From Amyelois transitella (Eukaryota > Arthropoda > Insecta > Lepidoptera > Pyralidae), in the NCBI RefSeq assembly GCF_032362555.1, contig NC_083535.1, positions 7,874,001 through 7,938,000 on the forward strand: a stretch of DNA of 64,000 bases, given 5' to 3'. Under the pieces are notes generated by a model. That model made no database searches and had not been told where the DNA came from. It was given only the letters and a program-made list of their open reading frames with translations. The stretch's first letter is position 1. The number at the start of each line of letters is the position of its first letter. The position numbers were made by a program, and so were the translations under genes. Positions 12,501 to 24,500 of this stretch are shown in pieces.

Positions 12501-15500
12501 TAGGCGATGGCGAGCAACCTATCACTATTTGAATCTCAATTCTATCATTAAGCCAAATAGCTGAACGTGGTCATTCAGTCTTTTCAAGCCTGTTGGCTCT
12601 GTCTACATCGCAAGGGATATAGACGTGACCATATGTATGTAGTCTACTTTAATTTCGACACTACCGCTCGACCTCGATGGTCCAGTGGTTAGCGCGTGAG
12701 ATGTCTGACATGTTAGCGATCCAATTTCGAATCCCAACAAAACAAGATATTTCTTTTTATTAAATATATTTTTTTTTGTGTTGTTTTAGTATTTTATTTT
12801 AAAAACTGAAAATCAAAATACTACATATTGTAAAACGGTAAAAATATTTGTTTGTACATTTAATATTTTGCTGAAACGGATAGAGAATTTTTTTTACATT
12901 TTATGTCTGTCTGTCTGCATCTGACTGTATGATTAAGATTCAACTCGAAATTTACGCGGACGAAGTCGCGGGCAACAGCTAGTATAGTAATATATCATCT
13001 ATCACATCAACCGGTCAAAAAGAGAGGACTAGTGTCCAGCATTATATAATACGCTTAAGTGTCCCTAACATTATTCATATTCTTGGCAGCGTTTCCTTGT
13101 TGAATTGTTTGTTTCGCCATAGCTTCTTACGCTGCCTACGTTAATGATGATTTCAATTCAACGACGCACGATAATACAAATTAAGAATTTATTTATTAGA
13201 CGTACCTACGTAAGTACATTATGAGTATTGATGTGTGTTTATGTTAACAAAAGAATATTTTAAAGTTGTTTATTCCACAACCTTACTGGAAATTAAGTAG
13301 AAAATACGCAAATAACTAATTTGCTTTCTATATAAAGGTTTCGTTGGACCGCAATTAACTAGTTCCCCAGTTACCAGATTAATAGCGTGACGAACATTCT
13401 TGTATATACAAATACCATGTATGCCGATGTTACGTGTCACCAAAGCCCGTAAGATTTATAAAAATGACTAACAATTGAGTTTGTCTTCCGCTTCCGAAAA
13501 GCGTCATAGTGCACGTTCTGCTAAAATGAATGTGTCGCCGTACTCGCTGTTCGGCCTGTATCAATCTTAGCTAAGCGTGCAGAGTGTGCGTCTAGCAGAA
13601 GTCCAATTTATTATTATTACGAGTATATTAGTGTTATGTCTCGACCGGGTCAGCAGTTCAGCACACGGATCTTAGCCGCGAATAAGTGATCGCCCCAATA
13701 CAAGCTTGCAATTCTTGGAGCTTTGTACATGTGGCCGAACCTAATGAGAAAGAACTTCAATTATAGGGATAATTGAAAGTTGAAAATGTCATCAACGGTT
13801 CTTCTCTTCACTCTAATGATTTTTGATAAACTATTCATGAATTTTACTTGAATGTCAATGTAGCGCAGTCTGTTTGTGGTTGACATTGCAGTATAAACAA
13901 AAAACCGGACAAGTGAGAGTCGCAACGTAAGTAGGTACAATGTAGGCCTTTGCAGTATTCAGAATTCTAAGTTACGCATTTTGTATGGAATTTGATATTT
14001 GTAGTAAATTCAACTTTTCCAAATGAATTATATTCTTTGATTAAGTTAGTACTAGTAGTTACTACCCATAAAAGTTTTTATTTTAAGCCCGGAAGTCAAA
14101 TGGCAGAATCCTTTATATTTTGATTTGTCGACGTGTACTTTTTACGGAACTTTCAATAACCGTTTCAATCGGATTACCTACAGAATGTTGCATAAGATCT
14201 GCAAATTAAGAGATAGCTATTAGTTACTATTAAATGTAGTTTGTAGTAATAGCTTTTCACTCATGTTCTATTCAAACCATGTTTCTTTTGAAATACATCG
14301 TTGTGTTCTCTTTGGCAATGGGCAACATTTAATAAGTGTATGTGTGTTATTATTTCAATGTAACCCCATAGATATAATAACGATATGAGACAATAAATCG
14401 TGATGTGAATTAAATTTGATCGATTTCGCTGTCGACGCATGCCATCAACAACAATGCATTAATTATTCTAGCAGGTAGACTTGTTTCGCGCGACGTATTT
14501 GGTGGTGGAATGCGGAGCAGGCGCGCTAGCCCTCCGCAGTCAGCTTCGTGTGACGGAAGTAACAAATAGCTGTGCGTTGCTTAATTCAACTGCCATGCTA
14601 CTCTACAACTGCAATGTCGCTGATTCGTATTCGGAGCAGGCAGTTCGCTATAAAATAACTAGCACCTGCACCGTTACAACTTGTCCTTCATTAAACATAT
14701 CGCAATACTGCGATTCAGAGCGTAACGCGCACTTTATGTTCTAAACTAGTTGGTCTGCAACTTATTCGCTTAAGAGTTCTGTACTGTTTGTCCCTGCATC
14801 TGTTACAGCAAATTAGCCAGAACAATTAGGATAACGAAGTAATACTTGTAACTATAACTAATTATATTTTGAAAGGCTTATACTGTTGCTATTTTGAATC
14901 TCCAACTACTCCAATTACAAATGAATAAGTTCTGTTTCCTTATTTGCCACATCCGAACAAGCACATCATAAAGTGCTCAATTTTACTATTTATCCACGAC
15001 ATTTATTAGAATATGGAAGAAGATCGTTACTTATCGACATCCTTTAGTCATATGTTCATGTTGCAATGAGATCGAAAAACCGCAGGAGCGAATTAGCCAC
15101 TGAGCTATGAAATCATGCAGCTACGGTATGCTGACTGCACTTTCTCGTGAGCTCGACTTGGCAAAACTTAGCGTAAGTAACCGCCTCACGCTCGCATAAC
15201 TCCGAATTATTACTGTAATTGTTTACTATGACGTATGTTTCCGAATTGGTCCGCCGACCAATTTTTATTTCAAAGTTTAAGGGGGATTATTTTAAATATA
15301 TTTATGACTTTTTACATCTGTCCATCTAGATCTTTTTTCAAGTAGTTTTAATTTCTCAGGAACGCATAGAGTAACTTTAAATTTATACCAAATATTCTAA
15401 TCTTTAGTCTTATGATCTCACGCAGTTGTAAAATCCGAATGTTTAAATGAACGTAGTCAAATATTACCTATGACAGTTTCGTGTCCTGCGGTTTCTCGAT

Positions 15501-18500
15501 CATATCTGTCAAAAACAAATGACAGCGATAGAAGTTGTTTCACTAATGTAATTAATTATCAGTTTATGAAGATGAAAGTTTTTGTAAATTAAAGTATGCA
15601 AACTCTTTTGTAACACGGTACAAAGAGTAGATAAGCGTAATCACATTCAGGTTAGGGTTAGAATCAGGATTGTTACATATTTCTACGGGTATGAAGTCAC
15701 TGCAAATCAATGACATTAATCCGATTTTCTCGATAACATTAAAACAGAACAGCGCAAAATATTATGATTGTTATAATTATGTTTCTCCTCTTGGATTTCA
15801 CGGGTCTATACACCTCGGATTTTTGAGAGGCTTGCGTGGGGATATAAATCCAACACGTAGTAGTAGTAGTAGTAGGACCTTTGGAGAAGTTGATGTTATG
15901 TTGTTCTCCTGCCAAAACCCGTTCCCGGGCATTACAATTAACGATATGTCCATGAACAGGTCTCGGCAGAAAGTGGATCTATTACAAAATAAGGAAAAGG
16001 ATGATGGGTTATGGAGTTGACGTTTGGATGAATTTAAACTGGGCTGTTGCTGGAGAAGTTCGGACACCTGCCATAATCATGAATCGTGACTATTATGTGG
16101 CAGGTGGTGACTCGCCACTCACTAAATGGGCCCCTCAAATCAGTCACCATGATTGGCAACAAAGGGGCAACATCGGCGTGGGTGGCTAAGGATGTTGAGA
16201 GGTGAGACTGCGGGGCGTGAAATCGTGGTGATCCAGTCATGCACCCCCGGCGTTATGACATTTTACACTTCCATTCTTCGAGCGTATAGCTCTCGCGACT
16301 CCACTCTGACCGGCCGGTTAAGGCCAACCAGAGGTAGGGGTCCTGTCCCTCAACGGTTTCCACTCCGACCTTGGCGAAGGAAGATCGGAGGCGAGGAACA
16401 GGGGCCTCCCCTGGGATCACTCAGGTTCGTGGGGTCGATACTCCCCAACAGCTCGCCACAAGCTGCCCTACGGATACTGATTGCACTGGGAAGGTGACCC
16501 AGGGGGCGATGAGGTCGTCACGATAAATATTATTAAGTTTTTATTGTTACTACTTTGCCGTCTTTTAAAGAGCTTAATAGGCATACATAGCCCAAACGTT
16601 AATTTTAACCTTTTCGATTAAAGTTCACTACGGCCTGCTGTCGGAGCTGCTTCTTGATGTGTTTGAATCTATTATTTACGACTGTCAATCACATAAGTGT
16701 GCGTTTACGAGCTTCGTATACGCACAAGATAAGTCAGCTACCACAAGTAGGTATCTATTCTGATTGTTCATTGTCTTAGTTTGTGCATGTGTGCAGTGGT
16801 GTCGGAATGCGTTCGCGTGACTCGTCACTCTTAAAATATTCTATGTAAATAACCACATTGCCACCGCAGCTCATATAAATGAGTTATTAGTTGATACATG
16901 GGGCTGCGTACAAATGTCTAAGTGGCTTGAGTCGTCATGACTAGAATTATTTTAATGTACTTATTAAAAGTGGCGTCTATAATTAATTGTACTATACTAG
17001 CTTAGGCCCGCAACTTTATTTGTATAGCATTATAAAATGTAAACATACAAAGTTATACTATTTATAACGTCTTTATCCCTTTTTGGATAGACGGGCCGAT
17101 AGTCTCGTTAAGATTGAAATATTAGGTGACTACTTCAATTGTCAAATTTCTTATGTGTTTTCAGTGTGTGCTACTGCTTTTTATTAAAAAATACATTTAT
17201 TTATCACTATTTTGATAAAATCTTAGGATGGATCCGGAGTAGAGATCGGATATTCGGATGCATATTTACCTAAAGTTGGGGTGTTGGGTTAGTATGGAAC
17301 GTACTTCTGTACCTCAAAATTCCGGGATTCGGCATTGATACACTTAACACGTTGAACGCCGAAGGAAAAAGCATGTTGTTCCGTTTAGGCCACGGGGGTT
17401 ACCGGTGAGCCAAAGGGTGTTGTTCCGTTCAGGCTTTGGTGGTCACCGGTGTGCCATCGGAGAGCTTCACTTCAAACGCAATTTACTGGCCGAAACGCAA
17501 AGATACTATGCAATAACGTTACTAAGGTGGGCCGCTTGGCCCTGTAGAATATAAGATTCGGCTTGGTTCTTTTGTACGGGTAAACACTTAGATTTTTTTC
17601 CAATTTTTGTCAAATTATTAGGGCTGTACTGAACTGCCATATCAAAAGTATATTTAAAGTAAAATAATTATTAATTTAGATACTTATCATTAGAAAGGTA
17701 ATATTAAAATGCAAAAACCAATTATTAGGTTAAATGTTTTATTAGAAATATACCAAAAAACCGCAAAAAAAAAAAACTGAAAACAGGAATTTTGCTTGTA
17801 GGTATCCTAATGATAAATTGAGCAACAATATGGTACTTTTCAGTTTGTAGCTTCACTTTTAACTATAAAATAAAATGTACCTAATAAAAACAAAATCAAA
17901 ACCAACTTAAACAGGCGTTAATACAAAACACACGATATTTTTAACTTAAATGCAATTATAACATCTTGTAGAGAAAATACGAAACATGAGAGATATTTAC
18001 CCAGCAATGGGACATTACTAGTTCAAGAAATGCTAAAAAATTATCAAAACACACAAAAAACCTTTCAATATTATATCCTATAAGGAGATCTTTTCCCAGC
18101 AAAGGTAGCGGTAGCGGGGCGCGGGGTGGGCCGCTGCGTGACCCCGTGGCCAGCGGAGAAGGATTTACGAAATTCCTGCCGTTCGGGCCGCGGGGGTCAC
18201 CGGTGTGCCTAGTTCAATATTTCCACTTTTTGGTAATAATTCAGGAAAATAAATAGCCTACATTACGAAATAACGTATTTGTAATCGTTTGGTGCAATAA
18301 AACGAAATGGCCAAAAATTACGGAAAACGCAATTTCACTACGGCCCGAACGGATTATGTCAGTGGGCCCACCGGTGTGCCGTCTGGCGTTCAACGTGTTA
18401 ATGTTCAAATTGTGTATTCGTACTGACTAAAAAATCACGCGGTATAATTCTGGAATCCCGGTAGGTAGGTAATTTTTTAATAAATATGATCATCCATCAC

Positions 18501-21500
18501 TTATGTTTATAATGGTGTTTATCATACCTAATATAGGATAAGTTTCAATTTCTTGTTTAATAAAATTTCCGGGATTCAAAATAATTGGAATCCCGAAAGC
18601 AAGAAGCCGCCTCCATACTTTCTTAGCCAAAATATTAGTTTAGGTGAATATGCATCCGATTATCCGATCTTCTAATCCGGAGTCACAGTGGAGAGACTAA
18701 AAACAGAATTTTGCACGTTTCTTCCAAAATTGAGATTTGTCATTCAGTACATATGTTTGTGGTCATTACATTTTTGAGTTCAATTTTTTTGTTATAGTTG
18801 TTTAACTCTAATGACTCATTAATACATCAACCTGGTGGGTTTTGATCCTTATTCCACCGACGATCTGTGAATCAAAAAATGGTTACATAGACTTTAAAAA
18901 AGACATCGGTCTTAATTCTTATCTTACTCTGAGATAAGGCAAGACTGTAGTTCGAACAGGAAAAGGGAGCATTCTTCACATTACAGCCCATTAAAAGGCA
19001 ATTGATTCTAATTGTGCGTTGAGCCAGACCTCTTTCATTTAACTTTCATGTTACTTAAAGTATGTCGACATACACATTTATGCTCTTACTGTACAGACGA
19101 ATGACTACTTCGCTCGTTTCCGTCAAAAGCACTCTACTAATTTTTCAAAAATAAAAATAAGTGCGTGGCATGGCAGATAATCAGCTAAACTATACCTTTA
19201 GTTTAGCTGATTATCTCGTTCCCCATTGGAGGATAAGAGATTCTAGATATATTTATTCCGACGTATTCCAAGCAACAGATTTGCATCAACGTACCTATAT
19301 ACGCTAATGTTGGTGCGAGTGTAACTATTCTACAACGTTTTCGTATTGCCACGTAGTTTTTGTATATATAAATTAAGTATGTTTTGTAAAATTTAGTAAC
19401 CATCGTCAAATGCAAACAGTGCTGCTGAAATATCGTACAATGGTAGGGCTTCCTTGGAATGATATTCTGTTTATGTAACGGTAACACATTGTGTGTTTAC
19501 ACTTATCATTGTACTTAACAGTAGCATACATTGTTAAAATTAACTTCAATTCTCTGTTATTTCTTCCACCTAACACAATATTTCTGGTGTTTAACGTGTT
19601 AATGGTAAACAGCTAGAACAATAGTTGCCTATTTATTTTACCCGACTTCAAGTTAAAAGCTATGATGTTATCAGCTACGGGCGAAAACTAGTCTATTATA
19701 AATATGTATGTATTTTTAATCGTACACGAATTTTGATTCATGTGATATCTGAGCTGAGCGATCAGTAAAATATATATTTTGTCCATTAATGAATTTATTT
19801 ATTTAAAACTTTATTGCACAAAAAACAAATGTACAAAAGGCGGACTTAATGTCGTTTGGCATTCTCTACCATTCAACCAGCTGACCAAACAGAAAACTTT
19901 TAAGTTGGTGGTGCGATGAATTCTAGCGCGTGAATAATTAACATCAAGAAAAAACCATAATAATGAAAAATACAAAATAATTTGATCAGCTGCAATAAGA
20001 CTCAAAATAACATCCTATTATTGACCTTCTTTTAAGATTAATTTACCATGAACTAATTTGGTCAATAATCATACCATGAAATACACACACTATATAAAGG
20101 TCAGCTTCACAGTGTAGTCTGTTCATAGGCTTCTTAATTAATAAATCCAATTTCAATTTTATTCAGTAGAGCATCGGGTGCTGAATAAGTCGCTAATTGT
20201 TTACAAATGTGCTTTGGTCTATCTGTAGTTTGTATTATTTGTATCATTTGATATTTAAGAAGCGAGCAAACAAACTTGCATATTTATTATGTGTAAGACT
20301 GGGATAGGTCTATAAAGAATTCGAAAAAATATCAAAACTTAGGTGAAATTAGGTTTTAAACCATTACTTGATTATATGTTATAAGCGTTTTTTGATCCTT
20401 AACGTGTACGTATGTATTGTATTTAAATAAATACATACGTACACATTAAGGATCATTATAAATCGCCCAATATAAATCTATTTCGGGATAGAATCCAATT
20501 TTATAAGTAGGCGCCTAGACGCGGGGGTCGGCAACCGCAAGGGCTTCGACCTAACGCGGGCGCCTGCGCGACCCCGCCCGGCCATCGACCAACCCTGTAC
20601 TTGCCACCACGTCAAGGGTGCGTGCCCGGGATACAACCACTGCGCCGTCGCGGCCCCCTCTGACCGAGGCTGCGCTGCGCATGTTATCTCCAAAACACCT
20701 ATTTAAATCTGTGTTACTACTTGACATCTACTTATTTATAATTTTGAACTTCATTTTTCGAGATATGTTAATAAGAGAAAATAAAAATTTATACTGATAA
20801 CAAATTTTGCGTTGTGTTATTGCAAGCAACATCTTTCTTCGCCCTCACAGAATACAGTTCGGCCTACAGAGGGTATACATAAAACATTTAGGATACATAT
20901 GTTTTTGGCCCGACGCTGGCGTTACTACATTTTTTTTAAAGCATTTTATTGTTGATGATAAACAGACACAAACACTGAACGAGAACGCCTGTTTTAATTA
21001 AATAACTTATCAGATGTAATTCGCATCTTCGTCTTCTAATAATTTAGCCAATATTTAACCTCGGATAATCAATTACCTCTTAATATTAAAAACTAGCTGT
21101 GCCCGCGACTTCGTCCGCGTGGAATAGTTATTTGGGCATCATATTTATTTTTGCAAACATCCTCCTCGGCATCAATTTGGCGGTCACGCGTATTAGAAAG
21201 AACGCTGGTTCGCCGTATTAAATGTTTCGCTGCAAATTGCTTATAACGACTATATCTCAAAACCTATTCGTCTGATTTATATACTGTAAATGGCAATTTT
21301 AATCTACATGAAAAGCCGAAAGTAATAAACATATTTATTTGGATAAGGATTAATACTGAATTAAAGAAAATTGGTTTCAAAATAAATTATGTTTATAATG
21401 AAAAAAAAATCTTAAAAAATGAACATAAAAGTGGTTATTGTAAGTAAACCTTAAGAGATAGATATATGCTCTCGCGGACTTTTTTGTGGCAAAAAATGAG

Positions 21501-24500
21501 TACTTCACATCTTTAGTACATTGTTTTACTATATCTTTGTTGGTTTGCGCAGCGTTCGCGTGGAAAGCTCGCAGATGGCCGACTCATTCAACTTTCACCT
21601 GCATTGTTGACGTTTCCCGTAGGAAATCCGGGATAAAATGTAGCCTATAGCCTTCCTCGATAAATAGACTATCTAACAGTGAAAGAATTATTCAAATCGG
21701 TTCAGTAGTTTCTGAGATTAGCGCGTTTAAACAAACAAACAAAACAAACTCTTCAGCTTTATAATATTAGTATAGATATCGCAATAAGATGCTTGTCATT
21801 ATGTCCTATGATAGGGATGAAATAGTACTTCGTATGTTTGCGGGGTGGGGCGCAACGGCCGGCCGCTGAACTTACCCATCGCCAGTCAAAATCAATACAG
21901 CTGCTCCCGCCGTGTGCCGAGCTTGCGCTCATCTGATGCTCGTTACTATGGCAACGCTAGCAGATATACCAAGTCGGGACACCCTCACACCCACACTCCG
22001 TACTCTCCCTACATTTCTTTGTCCCAGCGAAACGACCCATTCGCCACTTGAACCAATCTTTCTGTTACCGAGTTGATTAATGTGACAACCTGTTGTTGCC
22101 ACGTGGAGTTGGAACAGAGTATTAATATGTAACAGAGTAATGTTTTTGTTCTTTGAATTTTTGTTATGTAGACATAAAATCTTTAGACTTATTTCACCTC
22201 AAATTCCCAACTTATCGTTTTTTTTTATAATATTAAACGATCGGCTTGTGTCCGGTCGGTCTTGTATGCAGGATATAACACATTTCTTTAGACAGTTTTA
22301 ATAAATTTAATTGCCTTACATTATAAGCAACTAACAAATGTTTTTTTCGAATGCGTTAATTTTCTTTTGGAGTCTCCACGCATGGATCAATATACTTAGT
22401 AGTAGTAGTAATTTACAATCGGACGTGGACATTTTTATTTTCGGTATAATTCGTAGGGTGGCGTACTGATACCAAGCAAATAATGTACAAAATGATCTCA
22501 AAGAAAGCTGTTACTTTTCTATGACCATTTTGTCCATGATCATTTACTCTCATCTGTAAATAGGAATCCCTCAATAGGTACGAAGTATTTTTTGATAACG
22601 AGGATTACGAAATAATTTCATTTAACTTACGTTTATACTTTTGATGGCTTTTATGTAATCAATCAATACATATTTATAATACAGTAAAAAATACGGTACA
22701 TTGAATACATTTGCATAAAGCGGAGTAATTATTTGAAAAATAAAATGTCTGTCACGTTAATCTCCGGAACGACTGGAGGGAAATATTAAGCCTGGGCAAC
22801 GTATAAGGCTTTTAATGATTTTGAAAACTGCAGCACCCGTGCCTGAACTATAAATGTAGAAATTATCCTTAACAGTTAATGTTGTTCAGACTGATAAGCT
22901 TTTATGAAGAGGCATAAAAATCGAACATTGGGAACACGTGATGCAGATTCATGATAGCCCAGCTAACTATAAGTAAAAAAGAAATGAGGAGAACCTATGT
23001 TATCCTTGCGGTATATTATATTCTTAGTTTATACGTACGAGAGTCTGCGTTGCAATAAAAATATTTAAGAAATTACAAAGCGAATATCTGTTTGCTAAAT
23101 TGCAAAGCGTTTGTAAACATTTAGGTACTAACTCTACATATAAATCATTTTGTTATAATATTTTATGTAGTATTATTATTTTCAAGAAAAGAAAATATGT
23201 TTTTCATTCTTGTGTTTCGTTAACATATTCACAAAATTAAAACATAATATTTTTGTTACAGAATGTTGACCACAAAGCCAAATTCAGATCCAAAAAGGGC
23301 CAATTACCTTTTGTGGAACTGAATGGTGAAGAAATTGCTGACAGCTCCTTTATAATCAAAGAATTGTCAGAGAAATACAACAAAGATCTAGATGCTGGTA
23401 AGTATTCACTTCCTTTGTATGGCTAGTTAGGTAAACAATGCGTACCTATTGCAGCGTAGGCGCACAGTAATGTTAAATTCACATTTACGTCACCGGCTTG
23501 CCATTACACCGTAACTTCATATTTTGCCACTGTAAGATTTATAAACATAAAATCAACAAAACATTTAAACAACATCATAGAACCTGTTACGCAGTTCTTC
23601 CATCCGCAGTGCTAACGGTATATTCGCTGCATGTTCTAAAAATACATTTCCGCCGTAGTTTGTTGGTCCATTTACCTCTTTTAAAGTAACGATCGATGCA
23701 GCGAATCATAGGTCCCAGATCATTTTAGTGGGCCCGGGCGACCTGATATTCCAGAATTCTAGATAATAATGGGACGTTGCGCATGTGCATTTCGGCAGAA
23801 GTACTGAATCTAGCCTGCACCTGTTGACCTATTTGTTATATCTAGCTCTGACGCCGGAGCAGCGGGTGGTGGCTCACGCAATGATCTCCATGATTGAGAA
23901 CCATCTCTCCTGGGTGATCATGTGGTGGCGCGCTAAGTATCCTGACAGTGTCATCAAAGGATACCAAGTTAATCTACAAAAAGCGCTGAATACCCGCTTG
24001 CCAAATCCGATATTAAACTTCTGCTTCAAGCTGACATCTGGACGCAAGGTAAGCCTCGCAATTTCTTTGATTCTGCAGTGACAATTGAAAATAATAAAAA
24101 TACACAAGTGTATAAAAGAGAAGTGCATACGAGCTCGCAAAATATGTTTTAATAAAGTTCGTTGGTTCGTGCGTACTCAAAGTTTCTCCTTTGTTCTTCT
24201 TGGTTTAGCGCCTGTAACAGCTTGTTATATGGAAGTTGTCTCTCATTGCTGTTTGTTTATTTTGCTTGCTAATGCTTTTTTGTTATTATTGATAATACTT
24301 GATCTTTTTATCCCCCACAACCACGCTACCACATAACGTTTGAATTAATTACTTACTAGCGCTTGTTACTATATTTTTTTTTGTTAACTAACTGTTCCTA
24401 AAAAAAACTTATATACCCGTGTCTTTGTCCGCGAAAAATATAGCCTTTGTTTAATCTCGGGTCTTCTATGTTAAGTAGCTTCGGAAAGACTTCTGAATTA

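Noticed and set aside
12663..12740. tRNA gene
   Set aside because: tRNA-like boxes only; the block recurs in decayed form in two other Helitron copies and cannot form a cloverleaf by eye.
14481..14744. 87-codon frame as an alternative fax first exon
   Set aside because: It ends in a stop without a usable donor joining the phase of exon 2, and has no family match.
15670..16497. Overlapping frames on both strands as coding genes
   Set aside because: They follow from locally high GC; residues are low-information and strands conflict.
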